From: DATGKR01 sp035294565
GTDB taxonomy: Bacteria > Actinomycetota > Acidimicrobiia > Acidimicrobiales > Palsa-688
Assembly (NCBI GenBank): GCA_035294565.1
Contig: DATGKR010000098.1
Location: forward strand, 1-7,230
Reading direction: 5' to 3'
DNA length: 7,230 bases
Shown: positions 1 through 5,808 of the stretch, in pieces
Layout of the letters: the number at the start of each line of letters is the position of its first letter
Numbering within the stretch: the first letter of the stretch is position 1
The notes under the pieces: generated by a model
Databases searched by the model: none
Told to the model about the DNA's origin: nothing
Seen by the model: only the letters and a program-made list of their open reading frames with translations
Program-made: the position numbers and the translations under genes

Positions 1-51
1 CGCGGAGAGCTGGCCGCCCGGGCAGCGGCTTCCCCGGACGCCCGACCCTGA
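1..51 (+). CDS. possible C-terminal tail of a gene cut by the window edge
   Basis: Frame 1 is open from the first base to a TGA at 49-51 and reads RGELAARAAASPDARP. The Ala/Arg/Pro-rich composition is typical of C-terminal tails in high-GC genomes. It would be convergent with the GNAT-GrpB gene, leaving about 74 bases between the two stops. Sixteen residues are far too few to assign a family, and another frame is also open here, so this is only a possibility. Confidence 0.25.
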   Translation, partial: RGELAARAAASPDARP

Positions 52-125
52 GCCGAGCAGTGAACGGACCGCAGCTGAGCTTCTCAAGCGGGCCGTGCCG
101 ACCGGGCCTTTTCGTCCCTTCTATC

Positions 126-1106
126 TCACGGATCCTCGCCAGCAGCAGCCCTCGCCAAGATCCGTGCCACGAACTCCCCTCTGGCTTCGGTGTAGGCCTC
201 GCGGTTGTCGCGGTACCTGGCGGCAAGTGCCAGCTTCAACGCGGCGTAGGCGTCGCGGTCATCCGGGTGGCCACCCAACCAGCCCCGGAAGGCGACGTGG
301 CGGTCCCACCACGCCCGATCGGCGCGCTCCACGAGATGCACTTGATGGGTTCGTCGGCCGGCGGCCGTCTTGCGGAAGTAACGTCGGCGGGGGAACACCT
401 CCTCGTACTCGGGCACGTACTCGTAGCCCAAGCCGACGAGCGCGGCCACGATCTGCGGGGTCGCCTCCAGGGTGCGCACGCCCACTTGGATGTCGATCAC
501 CGGTTTGGCCGCCAAACCTTCCGCCGCCGTCGACCCGACATGCTCCACAGCCATCACCTCCCCGGCCAATGCGCCCATGAACCGGGCTGCCTCCGCGGCG
601 AACATCGCCGGGCACCGAGGGTCGTGGTCCACGACCTCGACCGGATCGGACATCGCCTCCACAGAGCCGACCACGCTCCTCCCGAGTAACGAGAACCGGT
701 AGCGCCGGCCGGCGAACCCCGCCGATGTGATGACTTCCTCGCACTCGAAGCGTCCGCCCGACGCCTCCGGCACCACCTGCCCCCAGAACCTCGCCGCCGG
801 CTCGTTGGCGTCGTCGTGGAACAGCGACCAGTGCCCCGGCAGCCGGCCGAAGAGCAATCGCGCTGCCTGACGCCCGACCCCTGCTCGGCGGTGCCGACGG
901 GCGACGAAGAACTCGGCCACCTCATGCTCGCCATCGACCTCGCGCGCCAAGGCGAAGCCTCCGAGGCGACCGTCGACACGGATGAAGAACGCGTGCCGTC
1001 CCCTCTCGCTCCAGTAGTGGTCCAAGAACCGGTAGACGAAGGTGCCGTGCTCGGACAGCTCGTAGCCGCGGACATCCGAGAAGTCGTAGCGGTACAGCTG
1101 GACCAA
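126..1106 (-). CDS. GNAT acetyltransferase fused to a GrpB/UPF0157 domain
   Basis: Two domains are visible in 326 residues. Residues ~1-145 are a GNAT N-acetyltransferase. The acetyl-CoA loop is HRRAGVGRQAA (72-82), and NEPAARFWGQV (101-111) is the usual helix after strand 5. Residues ~150-320 are a GrpB/UPF0157 domain of the nucleotidyltransferase-like fold, with EHVGSTAAEGLAAKPVIDIQ (188-207), RTHQVHLVE (252-260) and the family's HPDDRDAYAALKLALA helix (280-295). The substrate is unknown, and the protein is probably cytosolic. The only normal start, TTG at 1106, has no ribosome binding site at a useful distance and would remove the first strand and part of helix 1 of the GNAT fold. The frame stays open to about 1205 and reads RIFLERVAEEDKAAPANL just upstream, a good GNAT N-terminus, so the true start is probably near 1154-1160 at a non-standard codon. 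The domain calls are firm; the start is not. Confidence 0.88.
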   Translation of the reverse strand: MVQLYRYDFSDVRGYELSEHGTFVYRFLDHYWSERGRHAFFIRVDGRLGGFALAREVDGEHEVAEFFVARRHRRAGVGRQAARLLFGRLPGHWSLFHDDANEPAARFWGQVVPEASGGRFECEEVITSAGFAGRRYRFSLLGRSVVGSVEAMSDPVEVVDHDPRCPAMFAAEAARFMGALAGEVMAVEHVGSTAAEGLAAKPVIDIQVGVRTLEATPQIVAALVGLGYEYVPEYEEVFPRRRYFRKTAAGRRTHQVHLVERADRAWWDRHVAFRGWLGGHPDDRDAYAALKLALAARYRDNREAYTEARGEFVARILARAAAGEDP

Positions 1107-1232
1107 GTTGGCCGGCGCCGCCTTGTCCTCCTCCGCGACCCGCTCCAGGAATATGCGCGTCCACCGACGACCAGTCTGCCCAACCGGCCCTCCAGTCTCG
1201 ACTGATCAGTGCAGCTGCCCTATGCATGCACG

Positions 1233-1328
1233 GTGCAGCCCCAGGGCAACCGCATTCGTGGCCCCTCGCCCGCATGAACCCGCTGCTCACCGGCCGCGTG
1301 CGCGGCGACCGCCTGCATGGGGCTGCAC
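1233..1328. repeat. 11-bp inverted repeat with a 74-base spacer
   Basis: GTGCAGCCCCA at 1233-1243 is the exact reverse complement of TGGGGCTGCAC at 1318-1328. The match does not extend on either side. The pair sits in a gene-free stretch and could form a long-range hairpin in RNA. It might also be a worn remnant of a small element with short ends, but there is no target duplication that I can see. Confidence 0.45.
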
Positions 1329-1346
1329 AAGGCAAAGCTGAGCAGG

Positions 1347-1367
1347 TCCCGAGATATTGTCCCGAGA
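1347..1367. repeat. two 8-bp direct repeats, period 13
   Basis: TCCCGAGA occurs at 1347-1354 and again at 1360-1367, so the copies are offset by 13 bases. The two copies might be a tandem protein-binding site, but no gene starts close by on either strand, so its role is unknown and chance is possible. Confidence 0.3.
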
Positions 1368-1713
1368 AACCCCGGTCTTCGACCTCGGCCCGAACGCGAA
1401 ACCGCTGGTCCGGAGCCTGTGCCCTGGGCACGAGACGCGCCGACCAGCGTTTCGATGGTGGCGGGGGCACTGTTTTCATCCGAGGCGCCCGGTCCTCAGC
1501 AGCCACAAAACCGCTGGCAGCGGCCGCGTGCATATGCAGCCGCCTGGGCGCTGCACTGCTCAATGTCGACGCCCGTAGCCTCGGGTCCCCAGAAACGGCT
1601 CATGAGCGAGCGTGGACGCATCAACCTCCGGGTTCATGGCCCGAAGGTCGAGTTCCGGTAGCGGCGCCGAAAGGGCATCGGCCTCGAGCCTGCGGGGACG
1701 GAGCGGGCTCCAA

Positions 1714-1719
1714 TAGCAT
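1714..1719 (+). promoter_or_regulatory. possible -10 box of the PH-like gene
   Basis: TAGCAT fits the TANNNT form of an actinobacterial -10 element. Transcription from it would start near 1726 and give a leader of about 23 bases that carries the strong ribosome binding site. No convincing -35 box lies upstream, so the call is weak. Confidence 0.25.
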
Positions 1720-1735
1720 TGCTGCCTGTAGGAGC

Positions 1736-1744
1736 AAAGGAGGG
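1736..1744 (+). promoter_or_regulatory. strong ribosome binding site deciding the GTG start at 1749
   Basis: AAAGGAGGG is a nearly full anti-16S match, with AGGAGG (1738-1743) ending five bases before GTG at 1749. It is the clearest Shine-Dalgarno site in the window and shows that translation begins at this GTG rather than at the in-frame upstream codon at 1719. Confidence 0.8.
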
Positions 1745-1748
1745 TCCC

Positions 1749-2093
1749 GTGGCCTACCAGGACGGTTCCATCGGCGTGACCGGCGATGCCCTCACCATCA
1801 AGGGCTACTACTTCCCGGGCACCGTCAAGCGCGTTCCGCTGGCCGCCGTACGCTCGGTCCGCCGGACCGACATGGGCGCACTTCGTGGCAGGGGCCGCAT
1901 CTGGGGAACCGCCAACCCCGGCTATTGGGCCAACTTCGACCCGAAGCGCCCACGCAAGGCGGTCGCCTTCCTCGTCGACGCTGGGAAGGCGGTCAAGCCG
2001 TTCATAACCCCCGACGATCCCGCAGCTTTCGAAGCGGCCCTGCGCGATCGTGGTGTCGAGGTCACCGACAGCGGAACCGCGCCGGTGATCTGA
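1749..2093 (+). CDS. small PH-like domain hypothetical protein
   Basis: The protein is 114 residues long and starts at GTG 1749, fixed by a strong ribosome binding site. It begins VAYQDGSIGVTGDALTIKGY. The pattern of short strands, a 'valine-arginine-ser' strand (AAVRSVRR), a glycine-rich turn (GRGRIWG) and a closing helix (PDDPAAFEAALRDRG) resembles the small bacterial PH-like proteins, whose end reads 'f.t.ddP..fv.aL'. These often start with '...v.g..l.i..yyfP.g.k.ipl..I..v'. There is no signal peptide or membrane segment, so it is probably cytosolic. It stands alone: the nearest downstream gene is the convergent toxin. The binding partner and role are unknown. The gene is well supported; the fold is inferred from pattern only. 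Confidence 0.8.
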   Translation: MAYQDGSIGVTGDALTIKGYYFPGTVKRVPLAAVRSVRRTDMGALRGRGRIWGTANPGYWANFDPKRPRKAVAFLVDAGKAVKPFITPDDPAAFEAALRDRGVEVTDSGTAPVI

Positions 2094-2207
2094 CCCAAGG
2101 TCTCGACCCATGGCTGTGGCCACGCGACTGGCTCGTCGCTGCCATCCGAGAGACCACCCGCCGAGCGATCTCGGGAGACCCACCAGATGAAGCGCCACGC
2201 CCGCTCG

Positions 2208-2223
2208 CCCTCGATTGCGAGGG
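2208..2223. terminator. possible shared terminator hairpin between convergent genes
   Basis: CCCTCG at 2208-2213 pairs with CGAGGG at 2218-2223 around an ATTG loop. It lies between the stop of the PH-like gene (2093) and the stop of the toxin gene (2242), where a two-way terminator is expected. There is no T tract on either side, which is common in high-GC actinobacteria but lowers confidence. Confidence 0.35.
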
Positions 2224-2241
2224 GGTGTGCGCAGTCGCCTC

Positions 2242-2508
2242 TCAGCTGCGGTAGGCGTCCCGACGGTGGTCGACGTCGAGCACGTAGACGGTCCGGGTCT
2301 CGTCGTCGATGCGGTAGCGGACCCGGTACTCGCCCCGACGGGCCCGCCATTGCTCTTCGAAGGGCTTCCGCAGCGGTGCTCCTACTCGGCGGGGGTCGTC
2401 GGCGAGCGGGCCGAAGACGAACTCGATGCACGCCGCGGCGACCGCCTCGGGCAGGTGCTCGGCCAGGCGCCGCGCCGCACTACGGGCCACGACGACCCGA
2501 AAGCTCAC
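2242..2508 (-). CDS. RelE/ParE-family toxin of a type II toxin-antitoxin pair
   Basis: The 88-residue protein has the length and pattern of the RelE/ParE fold. It begins FRVVVARSAARRLAEHLP, followed by a second helix (PEAVAAACIEFVFGPL). Then comes the family's basic strand core RARRGEYRVRYRID (55-68) and the closing VYVLDVDHRRDAYR (74-87). RelE-type members cleave mRNA in the ribosome; ParE-type members poison gyrase. The R-x-R strand and the terminal 'HRRDAYR' favour the RelE/YoeB side, but this is not decisive. The GTG start at 2508 overlaps the antitoxin stop (GTGA), so the two are translationally coupled with the toxin second. No frameshift or missing segment is seen, so the pair looks intact. 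Confidence 0.9.
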   Translation of the reverse strand: MSFRVVVARSAARRLAEHLPEAVAAACIEFVFGPLADDPRRVGAPLRKPFEEQWRARRGEYRVRYRIDDETRTVYVLDVDHRRDAYRS

Positions 2509-2786
2509 CGTGACTGATGGTGGCGGGAGACGAGATCTCGGACTGCTCGTTCATCGAGGACCTCGCCCGCGGCGACGTCCGCTTCGGCTGCCCGCAGGCG
2601 GTCCTGGGCCTCGGGGTCGGCGAGCAGCTCGAGGGTGGCCTCGATCGACTCGAGGTCCTCGGCAGCGACGAGCACCACGTACCCACGCCCGTTCTTGGTG
2701 ATCTGGACCCGCTCGTGCGTGGTCGCCACCTCTTCGGCGATCTCGGACAGCCGGGCTTTGACCTCGGACAGCGGCAACGTCGTCAT
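2505..2786 (-). CDS. Phd/YefM-family antitoxin
   Basis: The 93-residue protein opens with the Phd/YefM DNA-binding and dimer fold: LPLSEVKARLSEIAEEVATT (4-23), then VQITKNGRGYVVLVAAEDLE (27-46), ending in the usual 'ESIEATLELL' helix. The C-terminal ~40 residues are acidic and Ala-rich and would wrap the toxin. It should neutralise the downstream RelE/ParE toxin and repress its own promoter together with the toxin. The ATG at 2786 lies only eight bases after a perfect TATAAT, so the mRNA probably has little or no leader. The antitoxin-first order and 4-nt overlap are classic. A palindrome with a GTAC core in the promoter is the likely operator. Confidence 0.92.
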   Translation of the reverse strand: MTTLPLSEVKARLSEIAEEVATTHERVQITKNGRGYVVLVAAEDLESIEATLELLADPEAQDRLRAAEADVAAGEVLDERAVRDLVSRHHQSR

Positions 2787-2794
2787 CGACCAGA

Positions 2795-2822
2795 ATTATA
2801 GTCCGTACGGTGATGCAGGCAA
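2795..2822 (-). promoter_or_regulatory. toxin-antitoxin promoter with a -35/-10 pair
   Basis: Read on the minus strand, TTGCCT (2822-2817) and TATAAT (2800-2795) are separated by 16 bases. The -10 box is a full consensus match and the -35 matches four of six bases. The expected start of transcription is at about 2786-2789, on or just before the antitoxin ATG. Confidence 0.75.
2803..2810. promoter_or_regulatory. operator-like palindrome CCGTACGG
   Basis: The perfect 8-bp palindrome CCGTACGG sits between the -35 and -10 boxes of the toxin-antitoxin promoter. Binding there would block RNA polymerase. YefM-type repressors are known to recognise short palindromes with a GTAC core, which fits the antitoxin encoded here. 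The site itself is seen; its use is inferred. Confidence 0.55.
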
Positions 2823-3157
2823 GCGCCCGCGAGGTTGCCTTTGAGCGCAGAACGGCCGAGTCGGGACGTCCGTGAGTAGCGAGGGCTCACAACGAGGACG
2901 CAGGGGGTTGTCGCTCGGCGGGTCACCGGCAGGCTACGGGGCTCTGAGCCACCGTCCGCGAATGAGTGTCCATGTGCGTACCTGCGGCGTCGAGTCGCTC
3001 GGGGCTGCGCCAGGGACCGGCTCGGCAGCGCGCGGGCGTCGGAGCGGGGCTCGACTCCTGTCGGAGGGAGCTGGGCTCATCCCGATGCTGCGAGCGGCGC
3101 GGGCGGGCCAACGCGGGGGCCGCTACGTTGATCGCCGGCGCCGCTGGTTGCCAACCC
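2823..3157. other. gap upstream of the antitoxin and downstream of the phosphatase
   Basis: About 335 bases between the toxin-antitoxin promoter and the PAP2 stop hold no gene I can support. Frames on both strands are open only because of the high G+C content and give Arg/Gly/Ser-rich translations with no domain pattern. A weak GGTTGCCAACC hairpin lies at the phosphatase 3' end (3146-3156). It has only four pairs, overlaps the coding boundary, and is not a convincing terminator. Confidence 0.45.
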
Positions 3158-4057
3158 CTACGGGACGCTCCGCCGTTGCGGCTCGGGGGCCAGGGCCGGC
3201 CGAAGCTGTGGCTCGGGTGCCGGTTCGCCAAGGGTGGGTTCGGCTCCCGGGCGCCGCAGGAGGGTCCCGAGGGCGGTCGGCTCGACGAAGTCGACCGCCC
3301 AGTAGGCGAAGGGGCGAAGGAGCGAGACAGCGAGCACGGCGACGGCGGCCAGCAGGTAGCCGGCGACGACATCGCCGGGGTAGTGGGCGCCGACGTAGAC
3401 CCGGGCGAAGCACAGGAAGAGGCCGAGCAGGACACTGGCGACGGCGAGGATGCGAACGACCCCTGGCACGCTGGCTCCGGTCGCCTCTATTCGGGGAAGA
3501 CCGCGTCGTGCGTGCCGGCGACGCCGCCACGCGCCGCTGCCGATTATCAGGAGGATCGAGATGGTGAGGCCGCCGGCGACGACGGAGTGATCGGAGGGGA
3601 ACGAGTAGTCGTTGGCCTTCGCCACCAGGACCAGGGCGTCCGGGTGGGCGACGTAGGGCCGCAGCTCTTTGGCGGCGTGGCCGACGAGCTGGTTGAGACC
3701 GAGCGCGACGATCGTGCCGATGCCTCCCAGGAGGAGGAGAGCTGCGGCTCGTGGCGCCCGCCACCACGCGATCCCGTAGACGGCGACGAAGGCGCCGGCC
3801 AGCAGCACCGGCCCGAGCCAGAGCGCGTAGGCGTGCATGAACCCGTGCGCCCATGCGGCGTGCCGGGAGAAGTGGTTGAGGTCGAGGTAGGGCGAGTTGT
3901 TGAGGCCCTTGGGTTGCAGCACTCGCACGCCGCCGAGGGGGGCTGGTGGGCTCGGCGGAGTTGACGTTTGCGCGGCGGCGAAGGGTTCCACGGGGTTTCT
4001 TCGGGTGACTGGCTGGTAACCAGAGCGTGAACGGATGGTGACTGGAACGTAGCACAA
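3158..4057 (-). CDS. PAP2-superfamily membrane phosphatase, BcrC-like
   Basis: The protein is an integral membrane phosphatase of 299 residues with about five membrane helices (~80-100, 103-125, 160-174, 200-218, 229-248). The three PAP2 signatures are in order. The first is a divergent KELRP (130-134), where the lysine is closer to RP than in the classic K-x6-RP. The second is SFPSDH (152-157), and the third ARVYVGAHYPGD (218-229), with R219, H225 and D229 as catalytic residues. PSDH in place of PSGH is typical of BcrC/YbjG undecaprenyl-diphosphate phosphatases, so the likely reaction is C55-PP to C55-P on the outer face of the membrane. The C-terminus is a Pro/Glu-rich tail with two PEPQ repeats. 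The start is uncertain: TTG 4057 has GAGG four bases upstream, while GTG 3991 would remove a disordered N-terminus. Divergent from the ChrB operon. Confidence 0.88.
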   Translation of the reverse strand: MCYVPVTIRSRSGYQPVTRRNPVEPFAAAQTSTPPSPPAPLGGVRVLQPKGLNNSPYLDLNHFSRHAAWAHGFMHAYALWLGPVLLAGAFVAVYGIAWWRAPRAAALLLLGGIGTIVALGLNQLVGHAAKELRPYVAHPDALVLVAKANDYSFPSDHSVVAGGLTISILLIIGSGAWRRRRHARRGLPRIEATGASVPGVVRILAVASVLLGLFLCFARVYVGAHYPGDVVAGYLLAAVAVLAVSLLRPFAYWAVDFVEPTALGTLLRRPGAEPTLGEPAPEPQLRPALAPEPQRRSVP

Positions 4058-4074
4058 CCAGCCTCATAGAGATG

Positions 4075-4080
4075 TAGCAT
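4075..4080 (+). promoter_or_regulatory. possible -10 box of the ChrB-MFS-DedA operon
   Basis: TAGCAT ends seven bases before the ATG at 4088, the spacing expected for a leaderless transcript. No ribosome binding site precedes that ATG, which supports the idea. The box lies in the ~30-base space shared with the divergent phosphatase start, so the two promoters must overlap. No good -35 box is visible. Confidence 0.35.
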
Positions 4081-4087
4081 GGGTTAC

Positions 4088-4615
4088 ATGGGCTGGCGTG
4101 TCCTCACCTACCGGCTGTCCGGTGACCAGTCCCGCCATCGGGTGGCGGTATGGCGGGAGCTGCGCCGGGTGGGGGCAGTCGCCCTGCAGTCGGCGACGTG
4201 GGCGATCCCGACCGGTGACCGCTTCGACGACGGGCTGGAGCGGGCCACGGCGCTCGTCAAACGCTCGGGCGGGCAGGCACTGTGCTTCGAAGTGAGCGCC
4301 TCGGAGGAGACCGTCGCCGCCGTGGAGGCGCTGTACACCGCCGAGCGCGAGGCCGAGTGGGTCGAGTTCTGCTCGGAGTGCGACAAGGCCGAAGCCGAGC
4401 TGCAGGGCGTGCTCGAGAAGGAGAAGTTCACCCTGGCCGAGCTGGATGAGGAGGAGCAGAACGTCGACCGGCTCCGGCGCTGGTACCGCGAGCTGCGGGC
4501 CAAGGACCTCTTCGGCGCCCCATCTGCAGCCCAGGGCGAGCAGCGCCTCAAGGACTGCGCGGAACTGCTGGAGGACTTCGCCGAGCGCGTCTACGAGGCA
4601 CGCGAGCGCCCGTGA
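4088..4615 (+). CDS. ChrB N-terminal domain protein (chromate-resistance regulator family)
   Basis: From ATG 4088 the protein is 175 residues. It starts MGWRVLTYRLSGDQSRHRVA, followed by VWRELRRVGAVALQSATWAIP, the conserved opening of ChrB proteins (a winged-helix-like N-terminus). A long helical section follows (~70-170) with EKEKFTLAELDEEEQNVDRL, LRAKDLFGAP and a last helix ELLEDFAERVY, all typical of the ChrB N-terminal family. Full ChrB proteins carry a second C-terminal domain, which is absent here. ChrB regulates or supports chromate efflux by ChrA in several bacteria. Here no ChrA is present, and the next gene, overlapping by 4 nt, is an MFS exporter. I chose 4088 over ATG 4079 because the family begins right there and because of the upstream TAGCAT box. 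It is probably a cytosolic regulator; its inducer is unknown. Confidence 0.85.
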   Translation: MGWRVLTYRLSGDQSRHRVAVWRELRRVGAVALQSATWAIPTGDRFDDGLERATALVKRSGGQALCFEVSASEETVAAVEALYTAEREAEWVEFCSECDKAEAELQGVLEKEKFTLAELDEEEQNVDRLRRWYRELRAKDLFGAPSAAQGEQRLKDCAELLEDFAERVYEARERP

Positions 4616-5808
4616 GCGGCACGGAAGCGACGCTCGGCGAGCGCCGCCAGGTCCTCCCCGTCTACGGCGCGGGCTTCGTCACCGCCTTCGGGGCGCATGC
4701 CGTCGCCGCCAACCTCGGCGCTTACGCCCTCGCCCGCCACGACTCGCTCCTCGAGCTCGGCCTCATCCTCGGTGTCTACGACGCCGCCGAAGTGGTCCTC
4801 AAGCCCGTCTTCGGCGCCGTCGTCGATCGTCGTGGGGCGAAGAAGGTGATGGTCGGCGGGCTCGTCGCCTTCGGCCTGGCCTCGGCCGCCTTCGCCGTCG
4901 GTGGTGACCCGCACCTCCTCGGCACCGCCCGCCTGGCCCAGGGGGCAGCCGCTGCTGCCTTCTCTCCCGCGGCCGGCGCGGCGGTCGCCACCCTTGGGGG
5001 CGGGAAGCGGACCGGGCGGCTCTTCGGCGGCTACGGCGGCGCCAAGGGGATCGGCTACCTGCTCGGCCCGGTCGTCGGCGGGGCGCTCGTCGTGGCCGGC
5101 GGCTACCGGCTCCTCTTCGCCGTGCTCGGTGCGGTGGCGCTCGTCGCCGCCCTCGCCGTCGCCCGCCTCGTGCCCGCGATGGCGCCCGTCCGCCGGTCGC
5201 GCTCGGGGCTCGGCCAGCTGGTCCGCCGGATCCGCCGGCCGCCGTTCCTCCAGCCGGTCCTCCTCCTCGGGGCGGGCACCGCGGCCCTGTCGGCCGGTGT
5301 CGGCTTCCTTCCCGTCCTCGGTTACCGCCACCACCTCGACCCGGTCGCCACCGGGGCGATCGTCTCCCTCTTGGCGGCCACCGCGGCGCTGCTCCAGCCC
5401 TGGGCAGGGCGCCGGCTCGACAAGGGACGATTGCACCCAGCCTTTGCCGCTGGTGGGCTCCTCGCCTGCGCCGGGGGCTTCTGCCTCGTCGTCGGCCTGT
5501 CGTCGCCGCTCGCCATGGCGCTCGCTGCTATCGCGATCGGCGCCGGGGTGGCCGCCGTCACCCCGCTCGGCTTCGCCCGGCTCGCCGCTACGGCACCGGA
5601 GGGCGGGCTCGGCCAGACGATGGGGGCGGGTGAGGTCGGCCGGGAGCTGGGCGACGCCGGTGGCCCGGCGCTGGTCGGGGCGTTCGGCACCTTCGGCCTC
5701 GGCGCCGGGTTCGCGGCCATCGCCGTGGCGCTGCTCGTCTGCGCCGCGCTGGCCTTGCCACAGGTGGGCGCGCCAGAGCAGCAGGCAGCGGAAGCGCCGG
5801 CGACATGA
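4612..5808 (+). CDS. MFS-family exporter
   Basis: The 398-residue protein is very hydrophobic, with about twelve membrane helices. Motif A is clear in the loop after helix 2 (GAVVDRRGAKKV, 68-79). Its half-repeat copy comes in the second half (GRRLDKGRLHP, 266-276). GYLLGPVVGGAL (148-159) in helix 5 matches the antiporter motif C, which marks proton-coupled exporters and suggests drug or small-molecule efflux. The length is normal and both halves are complete. It starts at GTG 4612, overlapping the ChrB stop by four bases (GTGA), and its own stop overlaps the DedA start, so all three genes form one operon. The substrate cannot be read from the sequence. Its position after a ChrB-type regulator, where ChrA is often found, makes an oxyanion or toxic compound one possibility. 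Confidence 0.92.
   Translation: MSGTEATLGERRQVLPVYGAGFVTAFGAHAVAANLGAYALARHDSLLELGLILGVYDAAEVVLKPVFGAVVDRRGAKKVMVGGLVAFGLASAAFAVGGDPHLLGTARLAQGAAAAAFSPAAGAAVATLGGGKRTGRLFGGYGGAKGIGYLLGPVVGGALVVAGGYRLLFAVLGAVALVAALAVARLVPAMAPVRRSRSGLGQLVRRIRRPPFLQPVLLLGAGTAALSAGVGFLPVLGYRHHLDPVATGAIVSLLAATAALLQPWAGRRLDKGRLHPAFAAGGLLACAGGFCLVVGLSSPLAMALAAIAIGAGVAAVTPLGFARLAATAPEGGLGQTMGAGEVGRELGDAGGPALVGAFGTFGLGAGFAAIAVALLVCAALALPQVGAPEQQAAEAPAT

Larger units (their letters stand above)
1107..1748. other. 642-base gap without a supported gene
   Basis: About 100 bases at the left edge probably hold the 5' end of the GNAT-GrpB gene. Beyond that, the open frames on both strands give Pro/Arg/Ser-rich translations without recognisable domains, and they shift identity between frames as high-GC non-coding DNA does. 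The stretch contains an 11-bp inverted repeat pair (1233-1243 and 1318-1328), an 8-bp direct repeat (1347 and 1360), a TGCATATGCA palindrome (1529-1538) and the leader of the next gene. No tRNA cloverleaf was found by eye. Confidence 0.5.

Noticed and set aside
75..120. Possible terminator with a T run near 110
   Set aside because: GGCC segments followed by TTTT look promising, but the arms do not pair beyond four bases.
1360..1400. Possible tRNA T-arm (TTCGA) in the gap
   Set aside because: The flanking bases do not form the five-pair stem, and no acceptor or anticodon arms could be placed.
1226..2254. Long plus-strand open frame of 342 codons overlapping the PH-like gene
   Set aside because: It has no domain pattern, is full of Arg/Pro/Gly, lacks a ribosome binding site, and runs across the clearly initiated gene at 1749 in another frame. 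It is a high-GC shadow.
2872..3964. Plus-strand open frames opposite the PAP2 gene
   Set aside because: They are antisense shadows of a convincing membrane phosphatase and show no domain signature of their own.
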